Shown here one piece after another: positions 1 to 10,109 of a DNA stretch of 40,933 nt. The DNA is from Zygnema circumcarinatum (Eukaryota; Streptophyta; Zygnematophyceae; Zygnematales; Zygnemataceae), in contig CM074820.1 of the NCBI GenBank assembly GCA_037447605.1, forward strand, positions 767,425-808,357, in the 5' to 3' direction. Under the pieces are notes generated by a model, which worked only from the letters and a program-made list of their open reading frames with translations, was not told where the DNA came from and did no database searches. Numbering within the stretch: the stretch's first letter is position 1; every line of letters begins with the position of its first letter. Position numbers and translations under genes: made by a program.

Positions 1-24
1 CTCCCTCCCTCCCCCCTCCCTCAG

Positions 25-453
25 ACAAGGCGGGCGAGGAGGACGCCAAGTCGGAGGAGAAGCGCGCGGCGGCGGAGAAGGCGGTGGACCTCCGCGAGGT
101 CCTCCGCGTGGACGGCATCCTCGCCTCCGTCTTCCACAAGGCACCTTCCCACCCTCAACCCTAAACCCTAAGCCCTAAACCCGAATCCCCACAAACCCTA
201 AACTTGCCATCCAATAGAGGAGGACCTCTCAAGCTAACTCCATTGTTTGTTTCTTTGTTTTTTTTTGTTTTTTTGTTGGTTGCAGTTGAAGCCTGTCCCT
301 GCCCCTCCCTCTGCCCTTCCGGGAGGGGGCCCACCAGCACACCCCTCCTCGGGAGCTGCCCAAGGAGGCGCTGAACCCTCCTCCTCCGCAGGCAAACCCC
401 AAGAAGGAGAAGCGGTCCAAGGGCCCACCAAGCGACTCAAAACTGAGCACTGA
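25..453 (+). CDS. C-terminal exons of an unrecognised protein (5' truncated)
   Basis: Two exons are proposed: 25-140 and 286-453, ending in TGA. The first follows a pyrimidine-rich tract and AG at 23-24, and reads in a charged frame (KAGEEDAKSEEKRAAAEKAV, then DLREVLRVDGILASVFHK). The second begins after TTGCAG at 280-285 and encodes a proline/glycine-rich tail ending KRLKTEH. Joining them needs a GC-AG intron (141-285, donor AAG|GCACCT), which keeps the frame; no good GT donor is seen. If the first exon is instead read through, it stops after eight more codons, at TAA 162-164. I do not recognise the family. The basic end resembles a nuclear targeting signal, but that is only an impression. 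The rest of the gene lies upstream of the window. Confidence 0.45.
149..205 (+). repeat. degenerate telomere-like CCCTAAA repeats
   Basis: Several CCCTAAA/CCCTAAG/CCCGAAT units follow one another inside the proposed intron of the first gene. CCCTAAA is the plant-type telomere unit. Short interstitial copies are common near plant genes and do not show that this is a chromosome end. Confidence 0.6.
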
Positions 454-867
454 ATGCATGAATGAATGCCTTCTCTTTCCAACTGAAAGATCGCTCGTTT
501 CTAAAAACAAAAGAAAAATAGAAAAAAATTGTACAAAGCTGTTCCATATTAACCAACCACTTTCACAGAGTTTGACTAAGTGAAGCCTTCTTTAAATTAA
601 TCGCGTAAAGCGCCTCGGCTTGAAGTGAATTCTTTCCCAAACCTGAGGTAAAAAAATTGTGTTTAAAATCGATGCTAAATTCCTGTTAAGGGGCAGTTTA
701 CCGCTGTGCGTCACGTGGCCAATGACGACGCCCTATGTTCACAACGAACAAACCAAACAAAGGTCAAGGGCAAACCTTAGCGCTCTGTTCAGACTGGGAC
801 CGAATCATTTGAGGACCTTGGCTATTTACGAATCGCGTGCTGACACGTGGCGTCACATAATAATAAG

Positions 868-1504
868 CCCGGAAAGGTTTTTCTAACAGGCAGATGTTTC
901 AGCGAATCGCATGCTGACACGTGACGCCATAGCTAAAACAAATCACACATGTATTGTGATTATCACAGAGCATAGATTTAAATATCACAACAGAAGTGTG
1001 ACAGTGTAAACAAATAGTTAAAAATCACATAACTCGGTGAATCGGTGATACTAAACTCTCGTGACAGCGCCCGGAAACGTTTTTACAACGGGCAGATGTT
1101 TCAGCGAATTGCGTGCTAACACGTGGCGCCATAGCTTATACAAATCACATATACAGTATTGTGATTATCACAAAGAAGAGAAAGAGATGTTTGTTTGAAC
1201 TCATGTGGCAAGGCCATCAAATATACATGGATAAAATCGACATAGGGAACCTGACGAAGCGGTCACAAAGGACCGGAGGACAAAAAGAAAAGCCTCGAAA
1301 CGGAAATCTACTTCTATGCTCAACAACACGGCTCTAGAAGCAGCCGCCAAGGTCGCCGATGTACGGCGCAACACGCGCAGGAAGGGGCGGGAGACCACCG
1401 GGACGGGCGGGCGGGCACCGACCACCGCTGCGCGCACAAGGATGGTGGAAGCAACGCAGCGCTGCAGAGAATTAGTTTTAAATATCACAACAGAAGTGTG
1501 ACAG
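868..1504 (+). repeat. segmental direct repeat, second copy interrupted by about 300 bp
   Basis: Copy one spans 868-1004. Copy two resumes the same order at 1070-1172 (CCCGGAAA, then GGCAGATGTTTCAGCGAAT, a CACGTG, then TGTGATTATCACA). It is then broken and continues at 1477-1504 with TTTAAATATCACAACAGAAG. The intervening 1173-1476 is absent from copy one, so it is either an insertion in copy two or a deletion in copy one. A third partial copy of the GAATCGCRTGCTGACACGTG part lies at 830-850. No clean target site duplication is visible around the extra 300 bp. Confidence 0.7.
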
Positions 1505-1821
1505 CCCTTAGTTCCTTAAGGCCTTACACAGACCCTGGAGGGCCTCCCATGGGCACGCAACTCCACCATGCGCTCCAAGTTGCCCAACTCTTCTTGGCGC
1601 CCGCCGATTGGTCGGTCTCGTACAAGGGCTTTAAAGGACGAGTGCCACGTGGCGCGCTAGGCTGCTTCCAGGTCAACTCTGGCGTCGTGGTCGAACGGTC
1701 ATATTTTGTCGGTTCACTTGTGGATATATTCAGCCACGTGGACGCTCATCATTAGCTGCGCAGATTTTCCACGTCAGCATAACACTATCCACACCGAAAA
1801 AAAAAACATTTTTAGAATGAT

Positions 1822-2120
1822 CCAATCAGAAGTCGTCACGTGGAGTCTCGCAACCTACAGGCCAAACGGTACGGCTGGTGGTGTTTCGGGCGGGTTAGTT
1901 TGTCGTATCAAACTATCAACCCAGGCAGGCGACAACGCCGGCGGCAAAGTCCTGCCGCCTGCCGTCAGTTGCGCGCCGTCAATTCTGGTCCCAATACGAC
2001 AAATGCTCCTGCCCGGAAGAGCCAAGTGGCAGACCGTCAGCCGCCGGTTTGAGGCCGCCGGGTCTCGGGTTCGAACCGGGCTCATAGAAGTATACGTGAC
2101 TTCTTCTCATTGGTCCACGT
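1822..2120. promoter_or_regulatory. ERSE-like inverted pair with 250-bp interior, plus an ERSE-II
   Basis: The left module is CCAAT (1822-1826), nine bases, then TCACG (1836-1840). The right module is CGTGA (2095-2099), nine bases, then ATTGG (2109-2113). Each differs by one base from the ER stress response element CCAAT-N9-CCACG, and they face each other as terminal inverted repeats of about 20 bp. The right end continues as ATTGGTCCACGT (2109-2120), an exact ERSE-II (ATTGG-N-CCACG) and the first 12 bases of the plant p-UPRE as I recall it. The interior has a B-box-like GGTTCGAACC at 2068-2077. Motif function is known from animals and Arabidopsis; activity here is inferred. Confidence 0.5.
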
Positions 2121-2852
2121 TTCATGACATATGTCTATAGCGAATGGGTGGCCGACCGTACAGAACACGGTCACGTGGTCTTTGCGTTTTTTGCCCGTTG
2201 CAGGATGACACGTGTTTAATGACGTGGTATCAAGGATGAGCTCGGATTGGTGGAATTTTACCATGCTGGCAAATCACATTTGTTTTTGGCTCATCAATTT
2301 GGAACGGCTACAATAAAGTGACGTGGAAATTCTGTTCCAGTTCCAGTCTTTCAAAATACGTACACGTCTAATACATTTCTATGGTACATTCGTATTCAAT
2401 GAACATTTGCAGCGTACTGTATCATTGTTAGGTTTTCCCTTGAGCCTCGAGGTAAGGCATTCGCCGGCGCGACATCCGCTGCCTGCCCGAATAAGAATTA
2501 AGAATTAAATTCTGCCCGAATCGTTAGCTCTTGTCAGTAATGCCGGTGATCCACCAATAGCGTTCCGTCCTTCACTGCCCGGAATTCAGAACGTTTTCGC
2601 CCTGCCCTGAAACTTTTGACCGCCAATTGAACCAGCAAAAGATTACTGCGCAGAGTGGCGCCACGTGGCGGCCAGGACACTCTTTAGCCTGCCCGAAAAC
2701 GTCAATTCCGGGCATGCTTAAAAACATCCACCAATGACCTTGCCCGACGTGGCTGCCCGAACTCCAATTAGTCCCTTATTCTGCCCCAAAATCTTGCAAT
2801 AGTAATAGCAAACAAGTTCCCCTCCCTTTCCGAGTTCTCACTCAAGCATTAG

Positions 2853-2906
2853 CCAATTGTGACTCGCCATGTCATCAACGTTTTCCACGTGTCAAGTCCT
2901 TTTTGG
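2853..2906. promoter_or_regulatory. degenerate ERSE inverted pair upstream of FKBP13
   Basis: CCAAT (2853-2857), nine bases and CCATG (2867-2871) are followed 16 bases later by CGTGT (2888-2892), nine bases and TTTGG (2902-2906). Each half departs by one or two bases from CCAAT-N9-CCACG, but spacing and inverted arrangement match the exact pairs elsewhere in this window. It lies about 115 bp before the FKBP13 start codon. It may be a decayed copy rather than a working site. Confidence 0.4.
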
Positions 2907-2976
2907 TCGAGTGCTTCCTCTTCAGGGAAGGTCCAAAACTCATCTGCACTTTCCTTTCCCTCCCTCGCTCCCACTC

Positions 2977-3011
2977 TCCCTCCCTCCCTCCCTCCCTCCC
3001 TCCCTCCCTCC
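2977..3011 (+). repeat. (TCCC)n tract in the 5' leader of FKBP13
   Basis: About nine TCCC units end ten bases before the FKBP13 start codon at 3022. The opposite strand is (GGGA)n and could form a G-quadruplex. Similar tracts occur at 5341-5390 and 6166-6225. Confidence 0.9.
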
Positions 3012-3021
3012 AGCAGCAGCC

Positions 3022-5244
3022 ATGGCTTCTCTCTGCCACTCCCTCCTCCCCTCCCTCCCTCTCTCCCTACTTCCCACCACCAATAGCAGCGCCTCCAAGC
3101 GCTTCTCTCAGCCGTCGATTTACGCCTCCGCCTCCTCTCCCACCCCACTCTCTCCCCTCTCCCAACCAGACTCCTCCCTTTCCTCCCCGTCCAAGCAGGA
3201 CAAGCCTCTCTCTCTCTCTCTCTCCCTCCCCTCCCTCCCTCTCCGCCTCACAGCTCCGCAGCCCCTCGTGGGGAGGCGCTGCGTGGTGAGCAAGACGACG
3301 GCAGCGGCGGCGGCGGCAGCCATGGGCATGGCCGCGCTGGAGAGGGCGGAGGCGCGCGCCGCCATGGCGGCCGCCTGCGAGCTCGCTCCCTCTGCCTCGG
3401 GGATAGAGTTCTGCGACTCGCTTGTGGGAAGCGGGGTGGAAGCGGAGAAAGGAATGCTTATTAAGGTGCTCTCTCTCTCTTTCTCTCTTTCTCTTACACA
3501 CACTCACATTCTTCTCCCCTTTCCCCTGTTCTAGTTGCTCTCCTTTTTTCACGCTTTCTCTCGTTCTCTCATCCGGCCCCTTTTTCTCCGTCCTTTCTGC
3601 GCTCTCTCACTACCCTGCCTCCCTCGCTATGGCTCTCCTTTTTCCCTGCCTCTCCTCCCTTCTCCATTCCTATTGCTTCCTTGTACCCCCCTCATCTCCT
3701 CTTTCCACCCTCTCTCTATCTCTCTCCCCCGTCCCCCTCCCTCCCATTGTTCTCTCCCTCCTACAACCCCCGCATCCTCCCTCCCCCACACTACCTTCCA
3801 TCTTCTGTTTTCTTCCTCCCATTCTCCCTGCGCCCTCTCCTCCCCTCCTTGCCACCTCCCTGCTCGACCCTCCCTCACTCTTTCGCCTTCCTTCCTCCTC
3901 AGACTCCTCGCTTCCTCCTCCTCTCCTCCACTCCTCGCCCCAAGCTTCTTTACCCCTCCCTCCCCCCACCCACCCACGCAGTGATTCCTTTCAACTTCGT
4001 AGTAATGCGTGCTAGTCCTTAGTTTAGCTCTTACCCATTGGCCATTAGCTATTAGCCCCTAGTTTGCCTTCCATTTGCTCCACTAATCACCGCATTCCCT
4101 TACTTCTTGTCTCTCTTGTGCGCTGGGCTCTTCCCTTGTTGAAGAAACTAAGAGTAAGTTGGTGCCAAGTTGAGTTGCAGGCCCACTACACAGGGAAGCT
4201 CCTTGATGGAACTGTATTTGACAGCAGCTACAATCGTGGCCGCCCCCTTGTGTTCCGTATCGGGGTCGGCGAGGTGAGTTCTATGCGGTGCTCAGTTCCG
4301 TGAAGTATGACTGTACTTGTCGTGCGTGTGGAGCTGTTGTACTTTCTTGTTATCTGTCTGTCAATCGATTGAATAAAGCTGCGACCAAACGGCGAGCAAG
4401 CTGAGTGGCAGGAAAGGAACTTGGTATATCGCGAGATTCGCTCTCGTTTAATCTTGAAATCATGAGATAGAACAAACATCGTTTCCAAAAGCAATCCCCT
4501 TGATACGTCTTCTTGCCAAACAATACAGACTCAGAAAAAAAGCAATAACCGATAACAATACTCTTCCCCGTCCTCCCGTTCCCTTCAACCCTCGCTGTGT
4601 CTCACACCCCACTCTCTCGCTCTCTCTCCGTCTCTCTCTCCTTCTCTCTCTCTGTTATTCTTTCTCAAGCATGCATGCAGACTTCGCCTCATTAGCAAGT
4701 TGTGTGTTTGGGCTGTGCCAGGTCATCAGGGGTTGGGACCAGGGAATTTTGGGCACAACTGACATTCCTGCCATGCTGGCTGGCGGAAAGAGGACATTGA
4801 AAATTCCGGCCGAGCTCGCCTATGGAGCTCGAGGGGCGGGATGCAGGGGAGGTGAGGGGGGACAGCTTCCAACTTCAGGGGCGGGCCTGGAAAAGTGTGG
4901 CTGAAACTGAAGGATATGCTTCTCTTGAATGATTTGACCCCGCACCTCCATCTCTCTCTCCTCCCTTTCTCTTCGTTTTCTTCTCTAGCTTGGTGCTTTG
5001 TTGACTGTCATTATTCAGCATGAAGCTTCATCCAAATACTTTTTCGTCAGCGCTGTTTTCGTTCTGAAATTTCCAGAATCGTTGAGGAGTCAGAACTGCG
5101 TTGAGTCCTAAAACCATAGTCTGCATGTCTGTGCTGACGTCAATCCATGTATGGGTGATGGGTGATGGTGCTCCGCCAGGTTCATGTGTCATCCCTCCGA
5201 ACTCAACCCTAATTTTCGACGTCGAATTCGTGGCAAAAGCTTAA
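3022..5244 (+). CDS. FKBP13: FKBP13-type peptidyl-prolyl isomerase, thylakoid lumen
   Basis: Four exons (3022-3465, 4181-4273, 4722-4851, 5180-5244) join in frame to 243 residues. FK506-binding immunophilins isomerise peptidyl-proline bonds; plant FKBP13 works in the thylakoid lumen, is redox regulated and binds the Rieske protein precursor. Residues 1-118 form a bipartite transit peptide: a Ser/Pro-rich stromal part, then a twin arginine (85-86), an alanine-rich hydrophobic stretch and an ARA-type cleavage region, which points to Tat import. The FKBP domain follows (AHYTGKLLDGTVFDSSYNRG, GWDQGI, GGKRTLKIPAELAYG). Both cysteine pairs that form the regulatory disulfides of FKBP13 are present: C119/C131 and C220/C225 (GCRGGSC). 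The start is the first in-frame ATG after the (TCCC)n leader. Intron 1 (715 bp) is almost pure pyrimidine tract. The last exon was found by protein homology; reading on from exon 3 instead gives a short nonsense tail. Confidence 0.93.
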
Positions 5245-5340
5245 GTACAGCAAAACAAAGCAAGACCGGTTACAGGTTTCCGTTAGAGCACATGGAACGA
5301 GCTGTCACGGACGCTCGTTGAATAACGCGTCACATAAGCC

Positions 5341-5390
5341 CTCCCTCCCTCCCTCCCTCCCTCCCTCCCTCCCTCCCTCCCTCCCTCCCC
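5341..5390 (+). repeat. (CCCT)n tract, about 12 units
   Basis: A nearly perfect 50-bp run of the CCCT unit. The complementary strand is a G-quadruplex candidate. Confidence 0.95.
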
Positions 5391-6000
5391 GTTCGTGCGC
5401 ACATGCCTTCACAATTTTGTGAGTGAGAGGCATCCCCTCTCTCTTTTCAGGCTGCAATAGCGCGCACAAGGCGTGGACGAGTTAGGTTTGTCCAAGGGTC
5501 CTAAAGTTAAAGGATCGGATGAGAGGGAGGAGCAGCAGGAGGAGGAGGAGAATTGGGACGCCCAAACGTTTCTACGTGTTGGGAAAACCTAAAAGTTTCC
5601 TCTGTCTGTCTGTGCGAGCTCGTGGACGAGTTGTAAAGAGATAAAAGCGAGCCCTCTCTGTCCACTCAAAGGGGTCACATTTGGGGTTCCACTTTTGTAC
5701 AATAGGCCGTCGATTGCAATTAAATGGACTTTTCTTGTACTCTGCTCTCTGCTCTACCCAATGTTGTGGGCCTGCATACGTTTCTTAGAGCTCTCGGGGC
5801 AGTTTCGACATACTCATGATGCCGGGATGGATGAATGCATGATGGGGGGCATGCATCTTTGATGAAGGGGAGGATGAAGCTGTTGTTATGGCGAGGATGA
5901 TTCTTTTCTTGTTCATGAATCAATCACACATGAATCGAACATTGTACATACAATTCATACCTCCCAAGTTACAACACGGCTCGTCCTAGAATCTCAACCC

Positions 6001-6081
6001 GTACGGTATGTACGGTCGAACGTACACTCATGGAGTACTGTACGGTCACTGCTTGGACCGTACGACCACGGTTCCACGTAC
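6001..6081. promoter_or_regulatory. cluster of seven GTAC cores
   Basis: GTAC starts at 6001, 6010, 6022, 6035, 6040, 6060 and 6078, several as CGTACGG or GTACGGT. GTAC is the core bound by plant SBP/SPL proteins and by the algal copper regulator CRR1. About 0.3 would be expected by chance. Function is inferred only; it lies 330-410 bp upstream of the next gene's proposed start. Confidence 0.4.
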
Positions 6082-6165
6082 GTTAACCTGATTCCACTTG
6101 TGGCCGATCGACCTGCGCGGATTAAAATTGAGCTTCTGTCGGATCAACTGTTGAACCGCCACAGC

Positions 6166-6225
6166 CCGCCCCCCCCTCCCTCTCTCCCCCCCTCCCTCCC
6201 TCCCTCCCTCCCTCCCTCCCTCCCT
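6166..6225 (+). repeat. C-rich and (TCCC)n tract
   Basis: A run of C's followed by about eight TCCC units, similar to the tracts at 2977 and 5341. Confidence 0.9.
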
Positions 6226-6411
6226 GAGCTGCTGAAGCTCTCTCGGAGGAGGCCTTCCAGGCGTTTTTAGGGTTTCCTCGGACCTGTCCTCTCGCACTTT
6301 ATGGCGCATATACTATTAGAAATTCATTCCCCATATTTTGGTGTTCAGCATACTCCAGTCGTTTCCCGAGCCTCTGCATATTGGTGAAGCAAGAGTAGCC
6401 GACACCCAGAA

Positions 6412-9104
6412 ATGAATTATAAACGCGGCGTCGTGTCCGCGCGCAGGCATTGCATTCGTTTGTTGCTTTGTTTGGTGCTCTTGGTCGGACCTGCATCTTG
6501 TTGCGAAGGTGTGGGAGAAGGCATCAAGAAACTGTTATTTAACAGAGGGTTGATCGGCGGAACCAAAGCGAAAGATGCAGGGGAGCTGCACGAAGGAAGA
6601 GGATTAGGCAGATTATTTGGACGATCACTGTTTTCTGTAGGGGAGCAGCAGAATGTTGAAGCATCTGCTGGGGAGGTACTTTTCTGGAAGGCCTTTCCAT
6701 GTATCATAATACTGCGGTAAAGTTAAGGAAAAAAAGAGGGAAAAGAATAATAGCTAACTAAGTATTAAGTACTTGGCAACTCAGCAACTAACTTCTACAA
6801 TGACTACCTAGTTACTAAAGTACTTAGTCAACTTACGTTTAATTAATTGGCTAGTTACTCGTGACTGCTTTGTTACAGTTTGGATAATTTAATTAAGTGT
6901 TACTTAGTCACTTTCAATTCGTCTATTGTCCTTTCTCCCCTTAGCTCATTTTATTAATCCAAGGTCTTACCGCTGATTGATCAAGATCAAGATCAAGATC
7001 TATCAAGATTCGAGTCATTTTTTATTCCCCCCTTTTTGCTTCTGTATTCCTGCCAAAGAAGATCGCTGCATTGCACAGACTTCGGTGATGTTGAAAAGCG
7101 CTTTCAGCACAAGCCAGAAAGGCAGAGAATGTGCATAGGTAACTTAAAATGCTATAAGGTGGATGTTCTTCTCTTCCTCTCGCTGCGCAGGTCGTACCCC
7201 CAATCAGCAATGACCCATGGCGGCGCCATGCACCTTCCACGTACAGCTTCCAACCCGTTTTCTTCCACAAAATCTGCTCAATGAAGCTAGTTTATCACTA
7301 AGGAAAAGCTGAGTTGAACAGTTGCGGAAGAGTCTTTGGCATGAGCTGTAGTTGCAAGTCAACTCAGGATTTGAAGAGTCCATTGCTTTTACCTTGGAAC
7401 ATCTGAACAGAACAAAACCCTTTGTTTCAGCCGAAAGTTGACATCCTTGAGGGAGAGGGAGTCGGGGCTCCATCAGGCAGCTGAGGGGCCACCAATGTGG
7501 ACAGACTCTCTATGAGAGGGAGAGGGCTAATGGCTATGGCGGCCATGGCATCATGAGCTGGCAACCGGAGCCAGACAGTTTCCTCCTTATGTTGTGCCAT
7601 CAGGGAGAGGTGAGAGATAGGCGAACAAAAGGTAAAAGGGTTTCCTTCCTCTCTCTCTCCTATCTTTTTCCTTGCCTCCTTCCCAGGCCCCCTCCTCTCT
7701 CCCTCTTTCTCTCTCTGTCTCTCTCGCTCACGCAAACATAACCCCCTTTCCCCCTCCCACACGCAGACATGCGTAAACATGCCCACGTGATTCAAACTCT
7801 CTCTCTCTCTCTCTTTGTACCTTCAAATTGCAGGTCAGCAGTCGGATGAAATGCATTCGAAATCACCTCCTCTATGCTGGCCTGCTTAATAGAACCCTTG
7901 TTATACCCATGGATCCGTTTGAGGTGCCTGGTAACTATGACTACCAATACCTCTTTGATGTGGGCCATTTCCGGAAATGTTACGGTGAGAATACAGTAAT
8001 GACCACCTCGGAGTATCACGAAAAACATGGTTCGCTCATTTCTGTTGATCGAGTATTTTGCTGGACAGAAAAGTTTGACTCTTGCCCTGTTCAAAATGGA
8101 GTGGATGTAACATTATTTCGCCAGGGATACTTTACAGCCGGCTTTTTCAGTGAAGCCTTGTTAGGGTTGAATACTGCCATCTTCCCAAAGGAGCTTAGGC
8201 TTCACATGGCAGACTTAGGGTTACGAGCTCTAAAAGAAGAGTTTCTGGTGAGGTATCGTCTTCCGAAAGGGAAGACTATTCTTTTGGGAGATATGCTCCA
8301 TACGGAAATTTCGCATGCACCCGAACTCTACCAATCCGGCGATGTGCCATTTTTTAGAAGCTCAATGTGTCCAAGCTCCCTGGGAATTCAACCTCATGAA
8401 GGAGTTTTTTGGGCAGCCCACAACTTTGTGAGGCAGTTTTTGGGGTCGGACTACTTTGGGGTTCATTTGCTTCGAGCTCCGACTAGTGATCGGTGTGGCC
8501 ATGGCGATGCCTGCTCCTTTCCAATGCCACAACTTGCAGAGTGTCTGCAAAACAAGATGGGGGAAACAAATATTAACACTCTTTTTCTAATAACGGATGC
8601 ACCTCCTAATCAGGTAGTACCCCTTCTAAGTTTCCCTTCTTTGGGTTTCTTTTTTTTATTTTTTTTCTTTTGCTTTCCTCCCTGTTCTCTCTTATTCTTC
8701 ACTTTTCTGCTCCTTCTCACCTCTCTCGTCTTGTCGTGGAAGGGGGGCTTCAGATGACGATTTTTGGAGAAATAATGGAAGATGTGAACGGTCGCCCAAC
8801 GGAAATCGTGACACTTCCGCGGAGTTTCGACATGGAAGGGTGGGCAAAACCCCTCAAGGAGTACGGCCTTGTTACCGAACGTTCGAGTGACCTGAACCCT
8901 CTCTTACTGTCTGCAATAGAGGAGGTTATTTGCTCCTTTGCTGCCATTTTTGTTGGCTCTTCCATGTCTCCTTACACTGAAGAAATAGAGAGGCTCAGAT
9001 CTGGGCTCGGAACCGCCAATTGTGAAGACTCGCTTCTATGTGACGGGGAGCCTCCGTGGGCTAAAGATGACTTCCGGCTGCAGCCCTTTGAAGAGAGGAA
9101 TTAG
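6412..9104 (+). CDS. O-fucosyltransferase-like protein
   Basis: The secure part is two 3' exons, 7834-8613 and 8754-9104, which join in frame. They show features of plant GDP-fucose O-fucosyltransferase-like proteins: an N-terminal RNHLLYAGLLNRTLVIP segment (the usual 'A..LNRTLVVP'), YFGVHLLRAPT in place of the VHLRR motif, FLITDAP, and FVGSSMSPYTEEIERLR near the end, with paired cysteines (C-X6-C; NCEDSLLC). The likely role is transfer of fucose in the Golgi or ER. The 5' part is tentative: exon 6412-6675 starts with a basic segment and a hydrophobic helix (IRLLLCLVLLVGPASCC) fit for a signal anchor, and exon 7481-7609 would supply the 'FLLMLCHQG' strand before the family core. That model gives 507 residues. 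A further exon around 7050-7138 cannot be excluded. The second Arg of HLRR is kept but the first is Leu. Confidence 0.75.
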
Positions 9105-9320
9105 GGTTTTGGGTGAGTGACTTTGTGGAGGAGACTGTACAGGCAAGGCTGGGGGGGGGGATGGCATGCATGCATGCATGCAGGCATGCTCAACCCATGC
9201 CATCCCGCAGTATCATTTGTAACCATAGTATACTTTGGCTGCCGTTGATGGGCTCCCGAAGGACGTGGTAGGTTTTTTTTTAAATTTATGATTCGATGTT
9301 TTTATTTCACGTCGGTTTTC

Positions 9321-9402
9321 TCTCCCTCTCCCTCTCCCTCTCCCTCTCCCTCTCCCGCACCCTCTCCCTCTCCCTCTCCCGCTCCCTCTCCCGCTCCCGC
9401 GA
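9321..9402 (+). repeat. (CCCTCT)n hexanucleotide repeat
   Basis: About 13 units with CCCGCT/CCCGCA variants at the right end. Confidence 0.9.
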
Positions 9403-10109
9403 TAATTATGGTATTCAATGGCATGTTGCAGTCAAGATATGCGGTACATCATTGTGTACTTTGTCCTTCGTGTTGTTGTGTCCTTAGATCGTAGGTGCAG
9501 ACAAAGTGAGGTGGCATTCATTGGTCTCTCGATGCCGACGCCATCTCATGCACAATGACAACTGCATGCTTACAAAATCTGCCAAGAAAGTAAGCAAGAA
9601 GGTCCCTAGGACGTCCGAGGGAGTTGGTGCCGTCGGGGACCGGCGGGCAGAAGGAAAAAGAGTATGAGAGCCATGTATGTGTTGGCGCGCTAACAACCGG
9701 TTAACACGCCTCTAGGGACGTAACGCGCGCCGCTTCACATGCTCGCAGTTGCGTTGTTCAGTCAGCCTGTGCGGTTACCCTTGCGAGGTGTCAATAACCA
9801 GTCGTTGTACCACGCGGGCGCGCTGGTTCGTGTCGTCTGCTTGTTCTCAACGGTCAGTTTGTGACTTCCGATTGGTCCAATGCCTGGTTTTCCGGCGTCT
9901 GTTGGCTGTTAACGCCTGTACTGTATTGTGGACCTTCGCCTCTGAGTGGTGCCGATAGCACAATTTCTTCAGATCCACTCTGGACTGACAGATCACTTTA
10001 GATTCCTTAAGTTCAATGTCAAGAAGTTCGCAGCGGATCCACCTTTGATCTCTTTCGACAAGAATCTTTCGTTGAAATTCATCATCCGTCGTTCAAGGCG
10101 AGCGGTTAA

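Larger units (their letters stand above)
454..3021. other. 2.6-kb intergenic region rich in G-boxes and dispersed repeats
   Basis: No convincing coding exon is seen here. The region holds the 3' flank of the first gene, a segmental direct repeat (868-1504), eleven CACGTG G-boxes between 711 and 2890, a cluster of TGCCCGR motifs (2440-2770), two TGACGTGG UPRE-type octamers (2220-2227 and 2319-2326), and ERSE-like modules. The short open frames present have no domain, no splice context and no bias that would support a gene. It acts as the upstream region of the FKBP13 gene at its right end. Confidence 0.6.
5245..6411. other. intergenic region with tetranucleotide tracts and a GTAC cluster
   Basis: This is the 3' flank of FKBP13 and the upstream region of the fucosyltransferase-like gene. 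It contains (CCCT)n at 5341-5390, a second (TCCC)n at 6166-6225 and seven GTAC tetramers in 6001-6081. No coding exon is seen. Confidence 0.6.

Noticed and set aside
2004-2085. tRNA-like segment (A-box-like AGCCAAGTGG and GGTTCGAACC)
   Set aside because: It does not fold as a tRNA: no T-arm and acceptor pairing together. Kept only as a B-box note in the ERSE-ended unit.
1706-2140. 144-codon frame in the intergenic region
   Set aside because: No domain, crosses repeat modules, and no splice or start context.
3422-4015. Long open frames in the pyrimidine tract, both strands
   Set aside because: They lie inside FKBP13 intron 1 and consist of Ser/Leu/Pro or Arg/Glu/Gly low-complexity text forced by CT-rich sequence.
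6740-6960. Imperfect TACTTAGT-type repetition in the proposed fucosyltransferase intron
   Set aside because: A/T-rich and weakly repetitive; no consistent unit could be defined.
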